Origin: Bacteroidales bacterium UBA5342
GTDB taxonomy: Bacteria > Bacteroidota > Bacteroidia > Bacteroidales > UBA5342
Direction of reading: 5' to 3'
Length of the DNA: 64,000 nucleotides
Assembly: GCA_002408065.1 (NCBI GenBank)
Contig: DHQI01000106.1
Coordinates: 33,527-97,526 of the forward strand
Positions 1 through 7,784 of the stretch are shown here, one piece after another. The position numbers and the translations under genes were made by a program. Within the stretch, counting starts at the first letter, position 1; each line of letters opens with the position of its first letter. The notes under the pieces are model-generated. The model was given only the letters and a program-made list of their open reading frames with translations, was not told the DNA's origin and searched no databases.

Positions 1-430
1 ATCGGGTTTCGCACTCAATCGTTTTTCAGTTATTTAAAAGTACGCTGCAAAAGAAACTAAAATAACAAAAGCACACAAAAGAATTTGCTACTTACTTATA
101 TGCTTTGCTTATTTTTTAAATAAAGTTTGCTATGCAAAGTTAGTGAGGATTTTGTAAAAAACCTCATATTTCATGTTAACAAATTGACTGAATTGTAGTT
201 AGTGTAGAGTGGTCTTATGGGCAATGTCTTGTAAATTATTCGTGTAGAGCTTTTTGTGGATGCTTCTGGCTTTTAAATAGAAATATAGTCTTTAAAATTT
301 GTTCAAAAATAACGCTTTTAATCTTCATATTATTGTTTTTTTAGCGAAAAAATAATAGTGATTTCCGTAGTTCTGCTTTGAAATAATAATTATTTGAATT
401 GTTCGTTATCGTTATGTGACCTATAAATAT
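1..430. other. Intergenic region, no gene seen
   Basis: AT-rich stretch with no open frame that looks like a protein. A possible minus-strand -7 box (TAACTTTG read on the minus strand, at 135-142) could serve a gene lying left of the window, but no convincing -33 partner was found. Confidence 0.5.
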
Positions 431-438
431 TACATTTG
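431..438 (+). promoter_or_regulatory. Bacteroidota -7 box (TACATTTG)
   Basis: TACATTTG matches the Bacteroidota -7 consensus TAnnTTTG exactly. It overlaps the first TTG of the downstream frame (436), so translation must start further downstream. No good -33 TTTG is visible at the usual spacing. Confidence 0.55.
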
Positions 439-465
439 CGAACTGAAAAAAGCGGGCTCTTAATC

Positions 466-1245
466 TTGAATTTAGAGGAAAGGAAAAAACATATTAAGTT
501 TGTGCTGTTAACATTCATTCTGTTAGTTGTTAACGGTTATGATATTAATGCACAATATTTATATGAATTTGGCATTGGTGGAGGTATTTCCGGATATACT
601 GGTGAGTTGAGTAATACACCTTTTACTAGTCCGGGCTATACCTTGGGGGCTTTTTATCGTTCTAATCTGAATTCCAGATTTTCGGTAAGTTTGGGTCTTG
701 ATTATGGCAAAGTAAGGGGGCATACTGATAATGTGAACTGTTCTTATCCATTGGCTCAAGATGTTTGTGATTTTGGAATAGAACAGCGCTATGTTAATAT
801 GGATGTTCAGCTGGAAGTTAATTTTTTCCCCTATCCTTACAATAAGAGCGTGCTTAATTCCAGTAATATCACCCCTTACTATTTCTTTGGGGTTGGCTTG
901 GTTAATTATAAGCCTTGGCAAGGGGTAAGTAATGATGAGATGAATCCTGGAAGTCAGGAAGCGAATACCGGATCAACTTTGGGAATTCCTTTCGGCGTGG
1001 GAATACGCTGGATGTTTAATGAGCAGTTAGGGTTACAACTGAGGTTTAAGGCTGTTAAGCTGTTTACTGATAGTTTTGATAATATATACCTGAATGATCC
1101 GTTTGAGTTGGGGGCTAATGGTTTGCAATTGCAGCGTCAGGATTGGGTTTATAACACAACTATAATGCTGACTTATTCCTTTGGTGAAGACATTTGGGAC
1201 TGTAACTGTCCCGGAGGATATAAACGCAAAAGTCGAAGAAGGTAG
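466..1245 (+). CDS. DUF6089-like outer-membrane beta-barrel protein
   Basis: Predicted small outer-membrane barrel protein of unknown role. The N-terminus has a hydrophobic signal peptide ending in NAQ, followed by glycine- and aromatic-rich alternating segments typical of an 8-strand barrel (FGIGGGISGYTGEL, FGVGIRWMF, TIMLTYSFG). The tail is basic and carries a CNCPGG motif. Proteins of this kind commonly sit directly before uppS and bamA in Bacteroidota, as here, suggesting a link to envelope assembly; that is inference. The start is uncertain: no ATG exists near the signal peptide. TTG at 436 lies inside the -7 box, leaving TTG 466 or ATT 493, the latter preceded by a purine-rich stretch and giving a compact signal peptide starting MKFVLLTF. 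Confidence 0.75.
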   Translation: MNLEERKKHIKFVLLTFILLVVNGYDINAQYLYEFGIGGGISGYTGELSNTPFTSPGYTLGAFYRSNLNSRFSVSLGLDYGKVRGHTDNVNCSYPLAQDVCDFGIEQRYVNMDVQLEVNFFPYPYNKSVLNSSNITPYYFFGVGLVNYKPWQGVSNDEMNPGSQEANTGSTLGIPFGVGIRWMFNEQLGLQLRFKAVKLFTDSFDNIYLNDPFELGANGLQLQRQDWVYNTTIMLTYSFGEDIWDCNCPGGYKRKSRRR

Positions 1246-1314
1246 TTGTGGGAAAGGTAATAGATGAGAGCAATAGCGCTAATAATAGAGAGTTGTAGAA
1301 GGTGTGTAAGGGGT

Positions 1315-1348
1315 TTTGTTATTCGAAATTCGTGATTTGGTAGTTTTG
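1315..1348 (+). promoter_or_regulatory. Putative uppS promoter
   Basis: TTTG at 1315-1318 and TAGTTTTG at 1341-1348 resemble the -33 and -7 elements, with a 22-nt gap. The -7 box ends only 4 nt before the uppS ATG (1353), so a transcript from it would be leaderless or nearly so. Confidence 0.5.
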
Positions 1349-1352
1349 TCGC

Positions 1353-2084
1353 ATGTCATTAATAGAAAATTTAAATAAAAGTAACCTTCCGACCCATGTA
1401 GCCGTCATAATGGACGGAAATGGACGATGGGCCAAAAAACGTGGCAAGATGAGGCTCTGGGGCCACCGCAATGGAGTGGAGGCTGTGCGTAGTACTATCG
1501 AAGCAGCTGCTGAGTTGCAAATTGGTTATTTGACGCTTTATGCTTTTTCTTCTGAAAATTGGGACAGACCTCAGGAAGAGGTGATGGGTTTGATGGATCT
1601 CTTGGTGGAAGCCATTGAAAAAGAAACGCCCAAATTGTTGAAAAATAATATTAGGCTACAAGCCATAGGGGATACGGAACGTTTTTCTGAAAAAGTGAAA
1701 AATAAATTGAATAACTGTATCGCAGAAACATCGCAATGTACAGGCCTGACAGTGGTTTTAGCTCTAAGCTATAGCGGTCAGTGGGACATTTTACAAGCCG
1801 TTAATTCTATAGCCCGGCTGAGTAAGCAAGGGGAAATAGAAGAGGTTGATCGTGAGGTTTTTGAGCAACATTTGTCAACTGCAGGTATGCCATCGCCAGA
1901 GTTGATGATCCGCACAAGTGGAGAGTACCGGTTAAGTAATTTTTTATTATGGCAATTGGCTTATGCTGAGTTGTATTTTACCGATGTTAATTGGCCGGAT
2001 TTTAATAAAGAGGAGTTTTATAAAGCATTGAATTATTATCAAAGCAGGGAAAGACGCTTTGGTAAAACAAGTGAACAGATTTAA
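1353..2084 (+). CDS. uppS: Isoprenyl transferase (undecaprenyl diphosphate synthase)
   Basis: Cytosolic cis-prenyltransferase that condenses isopentenyl diphosphate onto farnesyl diphosphate to make the C55 lipid carrier used for peptidoglycan and surface polysaccharides. The family signature MDGNGRWAKKRG is at residues 20-31, with the metal-binding aspartate at position 21. The C-terminal block RTSGEYRLSNFLLWQLAYAE and the following PDF motif are intact. At 243 residues the length is normal. The gene lies between the DUF6089 barrel gene and bamA, a common Bacteroidota envelope block. A -7 box almost touches the ATG. Confidence 0.96.
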   Translation: MSLIENLNKSNLPTHVAVIMDGNGRWAKKRGKMRLWGHRNGVEAVRSTIEAAAELQIGYLTLYAFSSENWDRPQEEVMGLMDLLVEAIEKETPKLLKNNIRLQAIGDTERFSEKVKNKLNNCIAETSQCTGLTVVLALSYSGQWDILQAVNSIARLSKQGEIEEVDREVFEQHLSTAGMPSPELMIRTSGEYRLSNFLLWQLAYAELYFTDVNWPDFNKEEFYKALNYYQSRERRFGKTSEQI

Positions 2085-2133
2085 TACACCATAGAGTGGG
2101 GGAGATACCCGTGAGCAGAAGGTGACCATAAAT

Positions 2134-4752
2134 ATGAAGAAAAACATTAGAGTAACATTAATATCCTCGCTGATAATAGTACTATCGTCATTTCAGATGA
2201 ATGCATTTACGCTACCTGTTGATAGTACTGAAGCCCCAGAGATCTATTATTCATCCCCACAAAAGTATACCATTGCTGATATTACGGTTACTGGGATTAA
2301 ACATTATGAAGCCAGCCTTCTTGTTAATATCTCAGGTTTGCAGGTAGGGCAGGAAATCACCATACCCGGTGATGATATAACCAATGCTATTAAGAAGTTT
2401 TGGCGTCATGGCTTGTTTTCGGATGTCACTATTTCGGCCACTAAAAAAACAGGCTCTAAGATTTGGCTGAACATCCACCTGACTGAACGTCCCCGTTTGA
2501 GTTTGATCAATTACCATGGCCTCAAAAAGAGTGAGCGTGAGGATATTGAAGGAACTGTAGGTATGATTAAAGGCTCGCAAGTAACGCCTAACTTAATTAA
2601 TAGAACCGAGCAAATCATTACAGCGCATTTTGTAGAAAAAGGTTTTCACAATGTAGAAGTCAATATCGTACAGCGTGATGATAATGCTAACGAAAATCAG
2701 CTGATTATTGATATTTATGTGGATAAAAAAGAAAAAGTCAAGGTGCAGAACCTTTACATTGCCGGTAATCAAGTGATGAGTTATAACAAGATTAACCGGG
2801 CAATGAAAAAGACCAATGGCAAAAAGATTGTAAACTTTTTTAGGACCAAAAAATTTATTGATGAGGAGTTTAAGAATGATAAAACGACGCTGATAGATAA
2901 ATATAACGAAAAAGGTTATCGTGATGCTATTATAGTTTCTGATAGTGTAGTGCCGGGTGAAATGGAGAATACGGTGGATGTTTACCTGTCTATAGAAGAA
3001 GGACGTAAGTATTATTTTGGAGACTTTAAATGGGTCGGTAATACCAAATACCCGAGCGAAATGTTGGAGCATCAAATGCGTATTGAATCAGGTGATGTTT
3101 ACAATCAGAAATTGCTGACTGAGCGATTGGAAACAGACGAAGACGCGGTAGGAAGTATTTACAGTGATAATGGTTATTTGTTTTATAATCTGACGCCTGT
3201 AGAGGTGGCTATTGTGCAAGATTCCGTTATTAATCTTGAAATGCGTATTCAGGAAGGGCCACAAGCTACACTGAATAACATTTTTATACGTGGCAATACC
3301 AAGACAAATGAGCAGGTAGCACGACGTGAATTGCGTGTGAAACCGGGTCAGCTTTTTAGTAAAAGTGCCTTGATGAGATCGGTACGTGAGCTATCGCAGT
3401 TGGGGCATTTTGATCCTGAAACCTTAGGGAGTAACCTCGAAGTGTTACCCAATGCCGAGGATGCTACGGTGGATTTGGTGTTTAATGTGGACGAAAAAGC
3501 CAATGACCAGATTGAGCTTTCCGGCGGTTGGGGAGCTGGTATGTTTGTAGGTACCTTAGGGCTTTCGTTCAATAACTTCTCCATTCAAAACTTCTTTGAT
3601 AAGGAATCTTGGAAACCATTGCCATCCGGTGATGGACAAACGCTTTCGTTACGTGCTCAAACCAACGGAAAATATTATCAGAATTACAGTATATCATTTC
3701 GTGAACCGTGGTTGGGGGGCAAGCGTCCTAACTCATTGTCTGTTTCTGCATATCGTTCTATTCAGACTGGGGTGAGTAATAATTATGGTTATTACGGCGG
3801 TTATGGTTACGGTAGCGGTTATGGTAGTAGCTATGGTTATGGTAATTCGTATTACCCTCAATACGATGATAGTAAACACTTGAATGTGACAGGAGTGTCT
3901 ATTGGTTTAGGTAAACGTCTCTCTTGGCCCGATGACTATTTTATGCTTTACGAAGAATTGTCGTATCAACACTATGATATCTTAAACTGGTATTTCCTCG
4001 GTTTTGAAACCGGAAAGTCAAATATCCTTTCATTGACTTCTACGCTTACCCGTAGTTCTATAGATAACCCCATATACACACGTCGGGGCTCTACTTTCTC
4101 GGTTTCTTTGCAATTGACTCCACCCTATTCCAAGTTTAATGATGTGGATTATGCTGATAGTAGAACCACTGATGCTGAACGTTATAAATTTATTGAATAT
4201 CATAAGTGGAAATTTAAAGCACAATCTTTTACGCCACTTTCTAATGATGCCAAATTGGTGTTGATGTCGCGTGCCGAATATGGATTTTTGGGCTACTATA
4301 GTAAGGATGCCCGTTCTCCTTTTGAACGATTTAATCTGGGGGGAGACGGACTTTCCGGTTATAACCTGTATGGTAGCGAGACGGTAGGTCTGCGTGGATA
4401 TGAAAACGGTTCTTTGACTTATTACGATTATAATAGTGAATCCGGATCTTGGGATAGCCAAGGTAACATTTATACCCGTCTTACAATGGAGTTGCGTTAT
4501 CCGCTAATGCTGGAACCATCCTCTACTATTTATGCTTTAGGTTTTGTAGAAGCAGGGCGTTCTTGGGGGGATTTCCGTGACTTTAACCCGTTTGAGTTGA
4601 AGCGTTCGGCCGGTGCCGGTGTGCGTATCTTCCTGCCTATGTTTGGTATGATGGGAATCGACTGGGCTTATGGTTTCGATCCTGCAGAACCACGTGCCGG
4701 TTCTGGTGCTAATGGTAGTCAGTTCCATTTTATTATCGGACAGCAGTTTTAA
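2134..4752 (+). CDS. bamA: Outer-membrane protein assembly factor BamA
   Basis: Omp85-family core of the machine that folds beta-barrel proteins into the outer membrane. After a signal peptide come repeated POTRA domains (about residues 45-460, the first starting YTIADITVTGIKHYEA), then a C-terminal 16-strand barrel ending in an aromatic strand (FHFIIGQQF). The barrel carries the conserved lid-loop type sequence GLRGYENG. An unusual Gly/Tyr-rich stretch of about 30 residues (residues 548-579) interrupts the barrel, probably in an extracellular loop. Length 872 residues. ATG 2134 is preferred over the upstream GTG 2122 because it gives a clean signal peptide (MKKNIRVTLISS). Confidence 0.95.
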   Translation: MKKNIRVTLISSLIIVLSSFQMNAFTLPVDSTEAPEIYYSSPQKYTIADITVTGIKHYEASLLVNISGLQVGQEITIPGDDITNAIKKFWRHGLFSDVTISATKKTGSKIWLNIHLTERPRLSLINYHGLKKSEREDIEGTVGMIKGSQVTPNLINRTEQIITAHFVEKGFHNVEVNIVQRDDNANENQLIIDIYVDKKEKVKVQNLYIAGNQVMSYNKINRAMKKTNGKKIVNFFRTKKFIDEEFKNDKTTLIDKYNEKGYRDAIIVSDSVVPGEMENTVDVYLSIEEGRKYYFGDFKWVGNTKYPSEMLEHQMRIESGDVYNQKLLTERLETDEDAVGSIYSDNGYLFYNLTPVEVAIVQDSVINLEMRIQEGPQATLNNIFIRGNTKTNEQVARRELRVKPGQLFSKSALMRSVRELSQLGHFDPETLGSNLEVLPNAEDATVDLVFNVDEKANDQIELSGGWGAGMFVGTLGLSFNNFSIQNFFDKESWKPLPSGDGQTLSLRAQTNGKYYQNYSISFREPWLGGKRPNSLSVSAYRSIQTGVSNNYGYYGGYGYGSGYGSSYGYGNSYYPQYDDSKHLNVTGVSIGLGKRLSWPDDYFMLYEELSYQHYDILNWYFLGFETGKSNILSLTSTLTRSSIDNPIYTRRGSTFSVSLQLTPPYSKFNDVDYADSRTTDAERYKFIEYHKWKFKAQSFTPLSNDAKLVLMSRAEYGFLGYYSKDARSPFERFNLGGDGLSGYNLYGSETVGLRGYENGSLTYYDYNSESGSWDSQGNIYTRLTMELRYPLMLEPSSTIYALGFVEAGRSWGDFRDFNPFELKRSAGAGVRIFLPMFGMMGIDWAYGFDPAEPRAGSGANGSQFHFIIGQQF

Positions 4753-4886
4753 TGATTCAATGGTTCAATGGTTGAATCTATATGATTTATCAAATTTTGA
4801 GTGTTAATATATTATTTAGGCAAGGAATTTGTATTTCAAGATAGTCAATTAAAAAACATCATATTACCAATCAAAATACTATGATT

Positions 4887-5396
4887 ATGAAAAAGACACT
4901 TTTAATGGCATTATTGTTAGTTTCGACTTTGATGTCAGCTCAGAAATTCGCTTTTGTAGATACAGAATATGTTTTAGGTAAAGTACCTGCCTATGAGTCT
5001 GCCCAAGATCAGTTGGATCAAGTGTCACAACGGTGGCAGCAAGAAGTTGATGCTTTGATGGAAGAGGTGAAAACCTTGTACAAAAATTATCAGAACGATT
5101 TGGTGTTTCTATCTGATGAAATGAAGGTAAAACGTGAGAATGCCATTGTTGCAAAGGAAAGTGAAGCGACAGAATTGCGTAAAAAGTATTTTGGACCGGA
5201 AGGTGAATTGTATAAAAAGCGTGAAAGTCTTATAAAACCTATACAGGACGAGGTTTATAATGCTGTGAAAGAGGTGGCTCAGGATGGTGGTTATGCCGTT
5301 ATATACGATAAATCATCAGCTATGAGCGTGGTATACGCAGCTCCAGCACTTGACGTTAGTGAACAGGTCGTGGAGAAATTAGGCTATGTTGAATAA
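4887..5396 (+). CDS. Skp/OmpH-family periplasmic chaperone
   Basis: Small periplasmic chaperone that would hold unfolded outer-membrane proteins on their way to BamA. It has a cleavable signal peptide (MKKTLLMALLLVSTLMSAQ), then the family start KFAFVDTEYVLGKVPAYESA, a long charged coiled-coil helix pair (about residues 35-110) and a conserved C-terminal strand region (GYAVIYDKSSAMSVVYA). About 169 residues, normal for the family. It follows bamA by about 130 bp and is closed by a clear terminator. The start could also be the ATG 6 nt upstream. Confidence 0.93.
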   Translation: MKKTLLMALLLVSTLMSAQKFAFVDTEYVLGKVPAYESAQDQLDQVSQRWQQEVDALMEEVKTLYKNYQNDLVFLSDEMKVKRENAIVAKESEATELRKKYFGPEGELYKKRESLIKPIQDEVYNAVKEVAQDGGYAVIYDKSSAMSVVYAAPALDVSEQVVEKLGYVE

Positions 5397-5432
5397 GTGA
5401 AAATGAATTTTGAATCTTGGATTCTAACTATT

Positions 5433-5465
5433 GAAAGCCGGTGCTAAAAAGTGTCGGCTTTTTTC
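5433..5465 (+). terminator. Rho-independent terminator after the skp-like gene
   Basis: AAAGCCG at 5434-5440 pairs with CGGCTTT at 5455-5461, with the T-run continuing. The upstream TTG that could extend the cobQ frame (5431) lies in this hairpin, which rules out that start. Confidence 0.85.
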
Positions 5466-5478
5466 TTACCTTATCATG

Positions 5479-6960
5479 ATGAAAAGAATAAACCCTATCA
5501 TGTTTGTCGGCACAGGCTCTGATGTAGGGAAAAGTGTGATAGCTGCAGCCTTTGGACGTATTTTGAAACAAGATGGCTACTCACCAGCTCCTTTTAAAGC
5601 ACAGAATATGGCTCTTAACAGCTACGTGACAGCTGATGGAGGAGAAATGGGCAGAGCTCAGGTGGTGCAGGCTGAGGCTTGCGGTGTATCCTGCCATACG
5701 GATATGAACCCGGTCTTGCTAAAACCCAATACAGACAAAACAGCGCAAGTTATTCTAAATGGAAAACCCATTGGTAACTATTCTGCCGATCGATATTTCA
5801 AGGGCGAAGGTAAAGCGCTGTTATTTCCAGAAGTCCTGAAAGCTTTTGACCGTTTGGCAGAATGTTATAGCCCTATTGTTGTGGAAGGCGCAGGTAGCAT
5901 TTCGGAGCTTAATCTAAAAGACAACGACATTGTTAATATGCCGATAGCTGTGGCTAAGAATGCCTCTGCTTTTTTAGTCGCAGATATTGATAAAGGAGGC
6001 GTATTTGCTAGTGTTTACGGTACAATTGCCTTGCTGGATGAAGAAGAGAAAAGTCAAATAAAAGGCATTATCATTAATAAATTTAGAGGTGATATTTCAT
6101 TATTTACCGAAGGGAAAACGATTATTGAAAATTTAACCGGAGTTCCGGTGCTTGGTGTTATTCCAGCTTTTCAGGATATTTATATCGAAGAAGAAGATAA
6201 TATTGCTAAATCCATTCAACACCAGAAAATAGCTCTGAAAGGGAAAGTAAACATTGCTGTGGTATTGCTCCGTCGGATGTCCAACTTTACCGATTTCAAT
6301 CGCTTAGAGCATGATGGTCGTGTTAACCTTTTTTATAGCCATAATGCGGAGGAAATAGCCGGAGCGGATATTATTATTATACCCGGCACCAAAAGTACGA
6401 TTAGTGACTTGTTGGAATTGAGAAGAAACGGCATAGCTTCTGAGATAAAAGACCAAGCAAAGGCAGGAAAAATGGTTATAGGTATTTGTGGTGGCTACCA
6501 GATGATGGGCGAAATGTTATGTGATCCGCACCAAGTCGAAGGTCAGGTAGAAGAGTTGCCGGGATTGGGTATATTACCGATGAAAACAATCGTAGAGGAA
6601 GAAAAATATACGGCGCAAACAAGCTTTAATTATAAAGGATTAGGCATGTGCAAAGGTTATGAAATTCATATGGGAAAACCTGAATTTACCGCTGCTATAA
6701 ATCCGTTAAATCAAATTGAAACTGGGGATAACGAAGGGGTTTGGTTTTCCGAAAAATGCTGGGGGAGTTATATGCATGGTATTTTTGATAATGACGTGGT
6801 TATTGACGACTTACTTTCTGGTTTTGATGTTGAGAAACGACTTTCTATGGATTACGATGCCTTCAAAGAGAAACAATACAATAAGCTGGCCGCACACGTG
6901 AGGGAGAGTGTGGATATGGATTTGTTTTATGAGTTGGTAGCGCCAACAGTGTCGCTATAA
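5479..6960 (+). CDS. cobQ: Adenosylcobyric acid synthase (glutamine-hydrolysing)
   Basis: Amidates four side chains of adenosylcobyrinic acid a,c-diamide using glutamine and ATP, a late step in cobalamin synthesis. The N-terminal dethiobiotin-synthetase-like domain has the P-loop-like GTGSDVGKS (residues 11-19). The C-terminal glutamine amidotransferase domain has the nucleophile in GICGGYQMMG (Cys near residue 337) and the partner His in GSYMHGIFDND. About 493 residues, full length. No other cobalamin genes adjoin it. The last residues (APTVSL) and the stop codon are encoded by the arm of a REP-like hairpin. Start: the MM pair at 5476/5479; upstream frame runs through the terminator. Confidence 0.95.
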   Translation: MKRINPIMFVGTGSDVGKSVIAAAFGRILKQDGYSPAPFKAQNMALNSYVTADGGEMGRAQVVQAEACGVSCHTDMNPVLLKPNTDKTAQVILNGKPIGNYSADRYFKGEGKALLFPEVLKAFDRLAECYSPIVVEGAGSISELNLKDNDIVNMPIAVAKNASAFLVADIDKGGVFASVYGTIALLDEEEKSQIKGIIINKFRGDISLFTEGKTIIENLTGVPVLGVIPAFQDIYIEEEDNIAKSIQHQKIALKGKVNIAVVLLRRMSNFTDFNRLEHDGRVNLFYSHNAEEIAGADIIIIPGTKSTISDLLELRRNGIASEIKDQAKAGKMVIGICGGYQMMGEMLCDPHQVEGQVEELPGLGILPMKTIVEEEKYTAQTSFNYKGLGMCKGYEIHMGKPEFTAAINPLNQIETGDNEGVWFSEKCWGSYMHGIFDNDVVIDDLLSGFDVEKRLSMDYDAFKEKQYNKLAAHVRESVDMDLFYELVAPTVSL

Positions 6961-6985
6961 GACGAAAAAAATAGCGACGCTGTTG
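6943..6985. repeat. REP-like 43-nt hairpin, copy A
   Basis: The left arm at 6943-6958 and right arm at 6971-6985 form a stem with a 12-nt loop. Read on the minus strand it aligns without gaps to copy B (7688-7730), with the shared loop core TCGTCT. It overlaps the end of cobQ and lies just past the stop of the minus-strand transposase gene. Confidence 0.85.
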
Positions 6986-6998
6986 ATTATTAGGCGAA

Positions 6999-7607
6999 CT
7001 ATATAATAAGATATTGTTTTGCGACCTCTTTATTTACCAGAGTTCCATGTCTCAATCCTGCATAGTCTTTTGCTGAAGAATAGGGCCAATCAGTACATTT
7101 ATTAACTAAACCTGCCTTAACCGGGTTATTGTGAATGTACTTAAAGCAGGTTTGCGGATATTGTTTTTTTTGAATTTCAGGATAGGAAACGGTGCCAAAC
7201 AATGTGTTATAATAAGATGGACTAATGTCTTCAGATGTCGTTAGGCATATTGCTTTAGTCCTTTCCCGGATTAGTTTGCCGCTCCTATCTTCCTGTTTGT
7301 TGATAGCATTTGTATATGAGCGCAGCATTATACCTATCGAATCATTAAGATTTCTTTGTTTGTTACCTGTATTTCTTGCCTTATTGTTCTTGTTAAGGTA
7401 AGCGGTAGAATGTGAAAGATGATTTACCTTAAGCATAAGGTGAAAATGGTTAGGCATCAGACAGTAGGCTATAATATCAGCGAAAGGTATAATATATTGT
7501 CTTATTTTTTTTAGAAAAAAGAGATAATTGGCATTGGTGAAGAATGTTTTTTCGTGATTATTCCCTTGATTGTATACGTGGTAGAGGTGGCCTGTTTCGA
7601 ATTTCAT
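6999..7607 (-). CDS. REP-associated tyrosine transposase (RAYT, Y1/IS200-like)
   Basis: Single-stranded-DNA HUH nuclease related to IS200/IS605 TnpA, of the domesticated class that acts on REP hairpins. The start HLYHVYNQGNN, the HUH motif HFH (His54, His56) in MPNHFHLMLK, and the C-terminal block YIHNNPVKAGLV followed by DWPYSS are family hallmarks. 202 residues, intact. It is bracketed by two matching 43-nt hairpins, one about 14 bp past its stop and one about 80 bp before its start, the expected RAYT-REP arrangement. Whether it still mobilises them cannot be read from sequence. Confidence 0.9.
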   Translation of the reverse strand: MKFETGHLYHVYNQGNNHEKTFFTNANYLFFLKKIRQYIIPFADIIAYCLMPNHFHLMLKVNHLSHSTAYLNKNNKARNTGNKQRNLNDSIGIMLRSYTNAINKQEDRSGKLIRERTKAICLTTSEDISPSYYNTLFGTVSYPEIQKKQYPQTCFKYIHNNPVKAGLVNKCTDWPYSSAKDYAGLRHGTLVNKEVAKQYLII

Positions 7608-7660
7608 AGAACAAAGTTGAATAAAATGAAGCTAAATGTCAAATGTAAGTGTCAATTTTT

Positions 7661-7676
7661 CAACAGTGTCGATATT
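7661..7676. repeat. REP-like half-copy
   Basis: CAACAGTGTCGATATT repeats the left arm of the neighbouring hairpin as a direct repeat about 27 nt upstream, without its own right arm. Confidence 0.6.
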
Positions 7677-7680
7677 ACCG

Positions 7681-7737
7681 ACGATACCAACAGTGTCGAT
7701 ATTTATGTCGTCTAATATCGACACTGTTGGTAATCGT
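7681..7737. repeat. REP-like hairpin, copy B
   Basis: A near-perfect inverted repeat: left arm 7681-7702, right arm 7715-7737, 12-nt loop. The inner 43 nt (7688-7730) match copy A. At stem position 12 an A/T pair here replaces the C/G pair of copy A, a compensatory change. It lies between the transposase start and the metF promoter. Confidence 0.88.
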
Positions 7738-7755
7738 CATCTCCCATCTTTTTCG

Positions 7756-7763
7756 TACATTTG
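7756..7763 (+). promoter_or_regulatory. metF -7 box (TACATTTG)
   Basis: Exact TAnnTTTG match 21 nt before the metF ATG. No convincing -33 element at the usual distance; the region upstream is occupied by the REP-like hairpin. Confidence 0.55.
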
Positions 7764-7784
7764 CGCTTCGAAAAAAAATGAACA

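Noticed and set aside
5431..5478. N-terminal extension of cobQ from TTG 5431
   Set aside because: The extension runs through the terminator hairpin of the preceding gene; the MM pair at 5476/5479 fits the family start.
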